A DNA stretch of 64,000 bases from Duganella fentianensis (lineage in GTDB: Bacteria > Pseudomonadota > Gammaproteobacteria > Burkholderiales > Burkholderiaceae_D): NCBI RefSeq assembly GCF_009857835.1, contig NZ_WWCL01000003.1, positions 744,001-808,000 on the forward strand. Direction: 5' to 3'. Below the pieces are notes generated by a model that searched no databases, had not been told where the DNA came from, and worked only from the letters and a program-made list of their open reading frames with translations. Made by a program: the position numbers and the translations under genes. Within the stretch, counting starts at the first letter, position 1, and each line of letters begins with the position of its first letter. Shown piece by piece: positions 17,687 through 25,477 of this stretch.

Positions 17687-18853
17687 ATGAGCTTTGTCAC
17701 CTTCCTACGTCAACGTCGCCGCCTGCTGCTGTTCTGCGTGGCCACGCTGGTGCTGCATGGTGTGGCGATAGACTGGGCCGGCAACCATCTTGCTGGCGTA
17801 GCGCCACGCCCGTCGCCGCTGCCGCCTTCGCTGATGACGGCGCAATTGCAACTGAGCCTGCCCAAGCATGTCGATACGCCGGAACCGGCGCAGCCGCAGG
17901 CTTTGCCGGCCCGCCAGCTGCCCGTGCGGCCACCGCCTTCAATCAGTCAGACCAGCCCAAACCCCGCTATCGCACCGCTGGCGCCTGCCCCCGCCGACGC
18001 GACTTCCGCCGCCGTGCAAGGCGTGCTGGCCGATGCGGCCAGCCTGGCCACGCCGGTGGAGGCGGAGCAGGCCGGCGCCAGCGCAGCGCAGACGGGGATG
18101 CCCGCGCCTATGCCGGCGCAGGCCGATGGTGCCACCCCGCTGACTGCACAAGTGCCGGAGCTGCTGTCGATGCGGCGCTACAAAGTCAATTTACCGCCTT
18201 CGGCCGATTTTGATATGGATGTGGCAAGGGTGGATGCCGATGGCACGCGCTGGAACGGTTCGGCCAATATGCGCTGGCATACCGATGGCAGCCAGTATCA
18301 GGCCTCGGTCGAAGCGGGCCTGAACCTGCTGGTGACGCGCTTGAACCTGCTGGTGATGCGCAGCGCTGGCAGCATCGACGATTACGGCATCGCACCTGCC
18401 ACCAGCACGCAGAAACGCGCGCGGCGTGCAGAAACGGCTACCCATTTCAACCGCGATGCGGCCACCATTACATTTTCCGCTTCCGAACGCAGCTTCCCCC
18501 TGCTGGTGGGGGCGCAGGACATGACCACCGTGCCCTTCCAGCTGGGCGGCATAGGCCGCGCGGATGCCAACCAGTTCGCCACCGATATCGATATGCAGGT
18601 GGGCGAGGACCGCACGGCGAATATCTTCCGCTTCCGGCTGGTGGGCGAGGAAGAGCTGGAGACGGGGCTGGGCAAGATCAAGACCTGGCATCTGACCCGT
18701 CCCCCGCGTCCCGGCAGCTATACTTCCAGACTGGATATCTGGCTGGCGCCCTCGCTGAACTGGCTGCCGGTCCAGCTGCGCAACACCGAAGCGAGTGGGG
18801 CTCTGACCACTCAGACGGTTTCCCGCATCACGACTAACGTAACCGGAAAATAA
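17687..18853 (+). CDS. DUF3108 protein with N-terminal membrane anchor
   Basis: 388 residues: a basic N-terminus followed by one hydrophobic segment (LLLFCVATLVLHGVAIDWAG), a ~130-residue Pro/Ala-rich linker, then a DUF3108 beta-rich domain starting LPPSADFDMDVAR and ending in LDIWLAPSLNWLPVQLR. The anchor plus linker is reminiscent of a TonB-like periplasm-spanning protein, but no TonB C-terminal domain follows. Probably inner-membrane anchored with the DUF3108 domain in the periplasm. Function unknown. Confidence 0.75.
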   Translation: MSFVTFLRQRRRLLLFCVATLVLHGVAIDWAGNHLAGVAPRPSPLPPSLMTAQLQLSLPKHVDTPEPAQPQALPARQLPVRPPPSISQTSPNPAIAPLAPAPADATSAAVQGVLADAASLATPVEAEQAGASAAQTGMPAPMPAQADGATPLTAQVPELLSMRRYKVNLPPSADFDMDVARVDADGTRWNGSANMRWHTDGSQYQASVEAGLNLLVTRLNLLVMRSAGSIDDYGIAPATSTQKRARRAETATHFNRDAATITFSASERSFPLLVGAQDMTTVPFQLGGIGRADANQFATDIDMQVGEDRTANIFRFRLVGEEELETGLGKIKTWHLTRPPRPGSYTSRLDIWLAPSLNWLPVQLRNTEASGALTTQTVSRITTNVTGK

Positions 18854-18854
18854 T

Positions 18855-19616
18855 ATGCACCCATCGTTCCACCGTCGTCTGCTCATGCTGTGCGCCACCG
18901 CGCTGCTGGCCGCTGCGCCGCTGGCCCGCGCGGCCGAGGGCGAGCATCCCAGCGTCAAGCGGCCGTTCAACCTGCCGCCGTCGGCAGACCTGAGCTACAG
19001 CATCAAGGCCAAGCAGCGCGGCATTTCCCTGAACGGGACTGCCTCCGTGCAGTGGCGTGCGGCCGATGGCAGCTATTTCGTCGCCACGGAAAGTCGCGTC
19101 AGCCTGCTGGGCAAGATACTGGAGAACCGCAGCGAGGGCAGTGTCGACGACTACGGACTGGCACCGGTGCAGTTCTATGAAAAGCGCTTCCGCAAAGACC
19201 CTAGCCACACCAGCTTCAAGCGCGATGTCAAAACCATCACATTCAGCGAAAGCGACGACAGCTACCCGATCAAGGGCGGCGAGCAGGATCGCACCAGTAT
19301 CCAGTGGCAGCTGGCGGCGCAGGCGCGCGCCACCCCGGACAAGTTCAAGGCGGGCAGCGAATGGGCATTTTTCGTCGCCGGCCGGCGCGATGCCGAGGTG
19401 TGGCGCTTCAAGGTGATGAAAAATGAGGCAGTCCAGATCGGCACGGGCGAGGTGAATGCCGTCCATCTGGTGAAGGCACCGCCGCCCGACGCGCAGGGCC
19501 AGCAGGTAGACCTGTGGCTGGCGCCGTCTATGGACTGGTATCCGGTGCGGGTACGCTTCAATGACGACGATGGCGACTTCGTCGACCAGACACTGGAAAA
19601 GGTCGTGCACAAGTAA
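18855..19616 (+). CDS. DUF3108 periplasmic protein
   Basis: 253 residues with a signal peptide ending near PLARAA, then a DUF3108 domain (LPPSADLSYSIKAKQRGISL to VDLWLAPSMDWYPVRVRF) that is clearly paralogous to the C-terminal domain of the preceding gene: both share LPPSAD, GTxxWxAxDGSY-like and LWLAPSxxWxPV blocks. One base separates the two genes, so they are co-transcribed. The role is unknown; family members are predicted beta-barrel-like periplasmic or outer-membrane proteins. Confidence 0.8.
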   Translation: MHPSFHRRLLMLCATALLAAAPLARAAEGEHPSVKRPFNLPPSADLSYSIKAKQRGISLNGTASVQWRAADGSYFVATESRVSLLGKILENRSEGSVDDYGLAPVQFYEKRFRKDPSHTSFKRDVKTITFSESDDSYPIKGGEQDRTSIQWQLAAQARATPDKFKAGSEWAFFVAGRRDAEVWRFKVMKNEAVQIGTGEVNAVHLVKAPPPDAQGQQVDLWLAPSMDWYPVRVRFNDDDGDFVDQTLEKVVHK

Positions 19617-19717
19617 GCTCCTGCTATACTGACGCCCCCGCAATCGGGACGGGTCTGCCCATGGAGTTTTCGCCTGCGGCGCTGTTCCGGTGTGAGTTGC
19701 GTACCAATTGATAAACA

Positions 19718-21109
19718 ATGATAGAACCTATAACAAGCGAGACCACGCCTGACGGGGCGCTGGATCAGCAGCAGGATGGCCTGCAAGCCCACTTCAAACC
19801 GAATGTGTCGGTGGACGAGATCGAACAGGTCTACCACCTGAAACGCGCGCAGCCGTTGCTGCAGGTGTTCACGGCCCTGTTCCACGGCGGGTTTGATGGC
19901 GTGCTGGTACGACTGCTGGTGCTGCGCGAGCTGGCCTCGGATACCAGCTCGTCTACCTTCTCGCGTGCCGACATCAATACCCGGCTGGCCTATCTGCTGC
20001 CGGAAAGTCTAGAAACGGTGCTGATGCGCCTGCGTAGCAACCAGTTGCTGGCGTGGGATGCGCAGCAGGCCGTGTACCGCGTTACGCCTATGGCGCGCAA
20101 TGTGCTGTCGGCCATCGACGGTCTGCTAGCGCTGGGTAACGACGAAGACGAAGCCGATATGGGTTTCTTGCTGTCGCAGGTGGCTGGTGCGCAGGTGATG
20201 GGCGGCGTGACAGTCGAACAGCTGCAGCATCTGCTCGGTCGTCTGGTCGATCTGACGGAAGAATTCTCCGACGCGATTGCCTCCGGCTCGGAATTCCGCC
20301 TGCGCGCTTCGCAGGCCAAATGGCATATGGCGTGCGACTGGGTGGAAAAGGGCTCGGAAATCCTGCGCGCCATTACCTCCGATGAAAACGCCGATGCCGC
20401 CACCCACCGTGCGGCGCAGGCCATCGGCCGCGCCCAGTCGGCGCTGCTGAATATGCAGGGTATGTTCTCGCGTGCGCTGAACCAGATCGAACGCCAGCGC
20501 GTGCATCTGGGCCAGTCCGGCCTGTCCACTACGGACATCAAGCGCTGGCTGCTGCTGCACGAAGATCTGGCCTCGCTGGCGATCGATGCGATCGATCAGC
20601 CGGTGGTGCCGCTGTTTATTACGCCGGCCGAAATGATCGACGTGGCGGAAACCGAACTGCTGGCCGACCGCGTCACCAGCGCTGTCAGCGGCGGCCTGCC
20701 GGCCGGTACCGATGCCCCGACCACGATTAGCGATGCGCCGCAGATGCAGCGCGAACTCGATGACTGGCTGGAGCGCCTGTCCGATTTCGCCGCCTTCGGC
20801 AAACAGGCCACGCAGAATCTGCCGCCGGCAGTCGATGCGTCGGAAGCCGCGCCGCAAGCGATGCCGGTACACGAAACCCTGCTGCCGGCTACCTTTGCCG
20901 TGGCCTCCTACCGCGCTTCGCTGCTGCCACTGCTGGGTGATGCCGACGAAGCACGCCTGCAGGGCGCTACTGCCGAACTGGCTCGCTTGCCAGTGAAATT
21001 TGCACCGACCGATGAAATGGTCGAGTTGCCCGATTTGCATGTGGCAGCAATGTCCATGGCCTCCCTCTCACTTATTCTGAATCCGGAAGGCGACAAGTCC
21101 GATGAATGA
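19718..21109 (+). CDS. mksF: MukF/MksF-like kleisin subunit of condensin
   Basis: 463 residues, mainly helical, with an N-terminal winged-helix-like region (FTALFHGGFDGVLVRLLVLRELA, then SRADINTRLAYLLPESLETVLMRL) and a long helical middle. I identify it by position and shape rather than by a strong motif: it opens a three-gene operon in the order kleisin, MukE-like, SMC ATPase, the order of mukF-mukE-mukB. It would bridge the two ATPase heads. An isolated -10-like TATACT lies at 19625. It overlaps the next gene by 8 bases. Confidence 0.65.
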   Translation: MIEPITSETTPDGALDQQQDGLQAHFKPNVSVDEIEQVYHLKRAQPLLQVFTALFHGGFDGVLVRLLVLRELASDTSSSTFSRADINTRLAYLLPESLETVLMRLRSNQLLAWDAQQAVYRVTPMARNVLSAIDGLLALGNDEDEADMGFLLSQVAGAQVMGGVTVEQLQHLLGRLVDLTEEFSDAIASGSEFRLRASQAKWHMACDWVEKGSEILRAITSDENADAATHRAAQAIGRAQSALLNMQGMFSRALNQIERQRVHLGQSGLSTTDIKRWLLLHEDLASLAIDAIDQPVVPLFITPAEMIDVAETELLADRVTSAVSGGLPAGTDAPTTISDAPQMQRELDDWLERLSDFAAFGKQATQNLPPAVDASEAAPQAMPVHETLLPATFAVASYRASLLPLLGDADEARLQGATAELARLPVKFAPTDEMVELPDLHVAAMSMASLSLILNPEGDKSDE

Positions 21110-21866
21110 CGATTCCCAAATTCTGATCGCCCGCCTGCTCACGCACCAGAGCCTGCGCCGCGATGACAAACTGGTCAAACGCGTGCTGTCGGATGAACAG
21201 TTCCGCGCCGAAGTCGATGCGCGTCTGCTGGCCACGGGCCTGAAACTGCTGGATAACGTGTACGCCGATCATGTGACGCTGGCGCTGCACCGTGCTATCG
21301 AACCGAAGATTTTCGGTGCGCGCGATATCTGGCAGAACAATAATTTCGGCCTGTCGCGCGACGGCGTGGCCCTGCTGGTAGTGCTGTGGGCGCAGATCAT
21401 CTTGCCCAAGCGCGAACGGCAGGAAAGCCATACCCATGCGGACGACGACCAGAACGATATGTTCGGGGTGGAGAAGCCGCTGCCACGGGCAGAGGATACT
21501 TCCATCGGCATCGCCTACAAGGCGCTGCTGGCCGACTTCGGCGACAAGCTGGGCAAGAAAACCCGTCTCGATATGAATCTGGGCATACTGGCCAAGCTGG
21601 GCTTCATCGAGCGACGCGGCGACGTGATCGTGGAAGGTCCGCTGCTGGACCTGATGATGGACACCGACCTGCTGAAAGAGCGCATCATCAATGGCGCGCT
21701 GGCCGATGTGTTCAAGCGTTCGCCCGCGCAGATGATCCCTGTGCCGCGTCAGGCCGCAACGCCGGAGCCGGAAGCCGAGCCGTATGTCGAGCCGCATGTT
21801 GAACATGCCCCCGAAGCTGCCGACAGCGATAGCGCTGCCGATACCGAACTTCCCGACGAGAGCTAA
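21102..21866 (+). CDS. mksE: MukE/MksE-like condensin accessory subunit
   Basis: 254 residues. Winged-helix-like segments (LSDEQFRAEVDARLLATGLKLL; NFGLSRDGVALLVVLWAQIILP; LGILAKLGFIERRGDVIVEGP) match a MukE/MksE-type kleisin-binding protein. A low-complexity acidic tail (about 40 residues, EPEAEPYVEPHVEHAPEAA) follows. The start overlaps the kleisin gene and the stop is 3 bases before the SMC gene, so stoichiometric coupled translation is expected. Identification is mostly from operon context. Confidence 0.65.
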   Translation: MNDDSQILIARLLTHQSLRRDDKLVKRVLSDEQFRAEVDARLLATGLKLLDNVYADHVTLALHRAIEPKIFGARDIWQNNNFGLSRDGVALLVVLWAQIILPKRERQESHTHADDDQNDMFGVEKPLPRAEDTSIGIAYKALLADFGDKLGKKTRLDMNLGILAKLGFIERRGDVIVEGPLLDLMMDTDLLKERIINGALADVFKRSPAQMIPVPRQAATPEPEAEPYVEPHVEHAPEAADSDSAADTELPDES

Positions 21867-21869
21867 GCC

Positions 21870-24701
21870 ATGTTTCACATTAAATCGTTAGAGCTGGTCC
21901 ACTGGGATTACTGGCAACGTATCAAGAATATTCCGCTGGACGCGAAGATCATCACCATCGCGGGCCAGAACGGTTCCGGCAAAACCACGCTGCTCGATGC
22001 GCTGCGCACCCTGTTCGGGCTCGATTGCTCGATGGGCCGTACCTACAAGCACTATGCCCGCCATAGCGGCCAGCAGACGGCATGGCTGCGCGCCGTGGTG
22101 GATAACCGCGCCGTGGGCAGGCAGCTGTCCAACCGTCCGTTCCGTAGCTCCGGTTTCTTCAGCGATGATGAAGTGACGCTGTTCTGCCAGATCCAGAAAA
22201 ACGGTGGCGACTGGAAGCGTCAGTACCTGATGCGTCCGGGGAATGTGCAGATCGAAGACATCGGCGAAGTCGGCAACGACTGGCTCGGTGTGGAGAACTA
22301 CCGCAAGCGTCTGGCCAGTGCCGGCCTGTCGCCCGCCATGGCCAAAGTGCTGGCGCTCGAGCAGGGCGAAACGGACAAGCTGTGCGAATACGCCCCGCGC
22401 CAGCTGCTCGATCTGGTGTTCCAGGTATTCGGCGACAAGGAAGTGCTGGACGCCTACGACGAAGCCAAGCGCCACCAGCGCGATACGGAAACGGAACTGA
22501 AACGCTTCGAGGCCGAGCTGGAATCGTCCAAGACCAATCTGGAAGGGTTGCGCCTGCGCGTGGCCAATTACCACCAGTGGGAGTCGCTCAACAAGGAACG
22601 CCGCAATCTGCAGGAAGAAGTGCTGCCGACGCTGGAGTACCACGAAGCGCGCGAGAAGCACGGCACCATCAGCCGCCAGTTGCGCGATGCGCGCAAGCCG
22701 CTGCTGCAGGCGGACCAGCAGCTGTCGGACAAGCGCAATGCGCTGGCCGCACAGGCCAAGGCGCTGAGTGACGCACAGCAGACGGAAACCGTGCTGGAAC
22801 AGGAATCGACCGCGCTGCAAAGCCGCTTGACCCTGATTAACGGCAAACTCAAGCCGCTCGATTCGCTGCTGGAACAGAAGGCCCGCTTGCAGAAGCTGGC
22901 CGCCGATGCCGGTGCCGATCTGGCCGAAGTGGCGCAGCAGTTACAGGAAAAAGAAATCGAACTGGCGCGCCAGCGTATGGCACGCGATGCTATCGCCAGC
23001 AAGATCGCCGGCGAACAGGCCACCATTTCTGCGTTGCAGGGCAAGACTGCCATGCCGGAGCCGGAAGTGCAGCGCGCCATGCGCCGCGCCCTCAACGATG
23101 CAGGCATAGGCCACGCCATGCTGTCCGACATCGTCGAGGTGACGGATGCACGCTGGCAGGGTGCCATCGAAGGTGTGCTGGGCGGTTATGCGTCCGTGGT
23201 GCTGCTGGATAAAGCTTCCGATGCGTCGGCAGCCTACCGTCTGGCGGAGAAGGAGCGCTATCGCCACTTCATCGTGCCCGATCTGGTGCACGCGCCTAGC
23301 GTCAAGGATGACAGCCTGATGTCGGTGGTGAAGTTCTCAGCCAAAGTGCCGGCATGGCTGGTAGAACAGCTGACCCGTATTACCCGGGTTGATTCGGTCG
23401 ATGCCGGCGCCAAGCTGGGCAGCCATGAAGAATGGATTACGCCGGACGCCTACCACCGCGAGCGTCGCGGTGGCCGTTCGCTGTTCGTGGAAGCTTCGCG
23501 TTACCGCTTCGGTTCCGCTGGCCGCACCCAGCGTATGGAAGCGATCCAGAAAGGCCTGCCAGCACTGGAAGCGCAGGAAGATGCGCTGACGCTGGTGGTC
23601 TCCAAGCTGGCCTCCGAAATCAGCGCGCTCAAGACCCGTCTGGCCGGTGTCGATGCGGCCAAGGAGCTGGCCGCACGGCAGGAAGAATTCGACGAAGCGG
23701 CGCGCAACGCCGTGCCGCTGCGTGCCGAGCGCACGGAAGTGGGGGCACGTCTGGGCGAGCTGCAGACGCTGATCAAGAATGCCGTGGTGACGCGTACCCG
23801 CGCCGATACTACGTGGCAGAACGCCCGCTTCGCGCTGTCGGAAGCGGAAGCCGGCATGCGTCTGAATAACCGCCGCCAGCTGGAACAGCGTAGCGAGCAT
23901 GCGCGTGCGCTGCTGGCACTGCGCAAGAGCTGGCGCCACCTGCCGAAAGGCTGGAAGCGTTCGGCCCGTCGTCTGGCGCTGGCCGACGAGCATCAGAACA
24001 CCCATCAGGTTCACCTGCGTATCCACAGTCTGGAAACCAGTCTGGCGCGCAGCGACTGGGAACTCGATGCTACCGTGATCGACCAGTACCAGCGCCTCAA
24101 CGACCAGCTGCATGGCCGTCAGGCCGAGACGGAAGAGCGCCGCTACCAGAACAACCGCGCCATCGAAGCCACCGGCAATGCCCGTGGCGCCTACATGGAG
24201 CGGCTGCGCTACACCATCAAGACCTACGCCAAGAACATCAAGGAACTGGGCGAGCTGGCCGGCATCGAAGTGCATGCCGATCCGGTACGTCTGGAAAACG
24301 ACGATATGCTGCTGGCGCAGGCTGGCCTGCATGTGCGCTTCAAGTTCGACGGCAAGGGCATCATCGGCATGAACGACGGCGAAGCGTCGGGCGGCCAGCA
24401 GGTGATGAAATCGCTGGTGCTGCTGATTGGTCTGCTGAAATCGGAAGATGGTTCGGGCGGCTTCGTGTTCATTGACGAACCGTTTGCCCACCTGGATATC
24501 CGCAACATCCAGCTAGTGGGCGAGTTCCTCAAGAACACCGACGCCCAGTATCTGATGACGACGCCGCTGACCCACAACACCGACGTGTACGATCCTTCCG
24601 AACTGACGCTGATCACCAGCAAAAAGAAGAAGGATACGGAATGGGCCCAGCCTATCTTCGTGCTGCAGCGCCGGACCGCCGAGGCAACTCAGGCCGCCTG
24701 A
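21870..24701 (+). CDS. mksB: SMC-like condensin ATPase (MksB type)
   Basis: 943 residues, much shorter than MukB. Walker A GQNGSGKTT is at 32-40, followed by coiled coil, a central globular hinge (about 400-560), the returning coiled coil, the ABC signature ASGGQQ at 839-844 and Walker B FVFIDEP at 865-871 with a D-loop AHLD. All ATPase motifs are intact. It should form the DNA-organising ring with the two upstream proteins. No TOPRIM nuclease (JetD/MksG) follows, unlike Wadjet defence operons, so a chromosome-maintenance role is more likely than plasmid cleavage. Confidence 0.82.
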   Translation: MFHIKSLELVHWDYWQRIKNIPLDAKIITIAGQNGSGKTTLLDALRTLFGLDCSMGRTYKHYARHSGQQTAWLRAVVDNRAVGRQLSNRPFRSSGFFSDDEVTLFCQIQKNGGDWKRQYLMRPGNVQIEDIGEVGNDWLGVENYRKRLASAGLSPAMAKVLALEQGETDKLCEYAPRQLLDLVFQVFGDKEVLDAYDEAKRHQRDTETELKRFEAELESSKTNLEGLRLRVANYHQWESLNKERRNLQEEVLPTLEYHEAREKHGTISRQLRDARKPLLQADQQLSDKRNALAAQAKALSDAQQTETVLEQESTALQSRLTLINGKLKPLDSLLEQKARLQKLAADAGADLAEVAQQLQEKEIELARQRMARDAIASKIAGEQATISALQGKTAMPEPEVQRAMRRALNDAGIGHAMLSDIVEVTDARWQGAIEGVLGGYASVVLLDKASDASAAYRLAEKERYRHFIVPDLVHAPSVKDDSLMSVVKFSAKVPAWLVEQLTRITRVDSVDAGAKLGSHEEWITPDAYHRERRGGRSLFVEASRYRFGSAGRTQRMEAIQKGLPALEAQEDALTLVVSKLASEISALKTRLAGVDAAKELAARQEEFDEAARNAVPLRAERTEVGARLGELQTLIKNAVVTRTRADTTWQNARFALSEAEAGMRLNNRRQLEQRSEHARALLALRKSWRHLPKGWKRSARRLALADEHQNTHQVHLRIHSLETSLARSDWELDATVIDQYQRLNDQLHGRQAETEERRYQNNRAIEATGNARGAYMERLRYTIKTYAKNIKELGELAGIEVHADPVRLENDDMLLAQAGLHVRFKFDGKGIIGMNDGEASGGQQVMKSLVLLIGLLKSEDGSGGFVFIDEPFAHLDIRNIQLVGEFLKNTDAQYLMTTPLTHNTDVYDPSELTLITSKKKKDTEWAQPIFVLQRRTAEATQAA

Positions 24702-24713
24702 TAGCAGGGTCTC

Positions 24714-24765
24714 GCCCAAAACAAACGCCCGGAGCAGTGATGCATCCGGGCGTTGTGTTTTGGGC
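24714..24765. terminator. bidirectional terminator between mksB and CcdC-like gene
   Basis: Long imperfect inverted repeat: GCCCAAAACAAACGCCCGG begins at 24714 and its complement ends at 24765 with GTGTTTTGGGC. Runs of A and T at the two ends give each convergent gene a terminator-like 3' end. Confidence 0.8.
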
Positions 24766-24781
24766 CTCTAGGCCAGCGGGC

Positions 24782-25321
24782 TTACTTGATGTCGAAGATG
24801 TCGATAGGGCGGGGCACCGGCTTGGTGCTGCGGCGCCAGCGGATCAGCTGGGCCGAGAAATACAGATAGAAGCCGCCCAGCAGGCCAAACAGCACGGCAG
24901 TAACAGGCTGGCCGAGGAAGTCCGGATCGAGCGGCAGCTGGTTGTGCATGTGCAGATAGGCTTCGAACAGGCGGTAAATCAGGCGGCTGATGAACAGCAT
25001 CAGCACCAGCAGGCTAAGGCGCCGGTTGGGCGTGTAGAAGAAGCCTTCCTTGGTATTTTCCAGCCGCGTGCTCTGCACGTTGCGGCGCCCCAGCAGCGCA
25101 CCGATGGCAGCACCGGCCAGCAGGGCGCCCAGCGCTTCCCATTTGCCCAGCAGGGTGGCGGCGATCACGCCCAGACTGCCGGCACTGATCACGGCCGTGC
25201 TGTAGTGGCGCCACAGTTCCGAGCGGGTGCGCCCCAGCAGCGTCTTCAGACGGGAATAGATGCGCCACACGGCCAGAGGCACGAGCAGCAGCAGGGTGAG
25301 GGTGGTCATTTCGATATTCAT
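24782..25321 (-). CDS. CcdC/DUF1453-like membrane protein
   Basis: 179 residues with about four or five hydrophobic helices and few charged residues outside loops. The pattern (VWRIYSRLKTLLGR near the start, a central Gly-rich helix ALLAGAAIGALLGR, FFYTPNRRLSLLVLM and a C-terminal GGFYLYFSAQLIRWRR) resembles the CcdC/DUF1453 family, of unknown biochemical role. The start may be 25321 or the in-frame ATG at 25309. Divergent from the S9 peptidase. Confidence 0.65.
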   Translation of the reverse strand: MNIEMTTLTLLLLVPLAVWRIYSRLKTLLGRTRSELWRHYSTAVISAGSLGVIAATLLGKWEALGALLAGAAIGALLGRRNVQSTRLENTKEGFFYTPNRRLSLLVLMLFISRLIYRLFEAYLHMHNQLPLDPDFLGQPVTAVLFGLLGGFYLYFSAQLIRWRRSTKPVPRPIDIFDIK

Positions 25322-25430
25322 TGCAACAGCGTCTTGAGTCAGTCGAGAAGCGCGATTGTACGCCAGTCCGGCCGCTTACTGCCTTGACAATCAATTCCGC
25401 CGTCAGCAAACTGGGCTTTAAGCTCTGCCG

Positions 25431-25458
25431 TTGCAGCCGCGCCGCCCCGCCATATTAT
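25431..25458 (+). promoter_or_regulatory. sigma-70 promoter of the S9 peptidase gene
   Basis: TTGCAG (25431-25436) and TATTAT (25453-25458) with a 16-bp spacer, 20 bases before the ATG at 25478. A second -35-like TTGACA at 25384 lacks a good -10 at the right distance. Confidence 0.5.
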
Positions 25459-25477
25459 CTTGGCGATAAGGAACACC

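Noticed and set aside
19718..24701. Wadjet (JetABCD) plasmid-defence operon
   Set aside because: No JetD/TOPRIM nuclease gene follows; the operon ends in a terminator.
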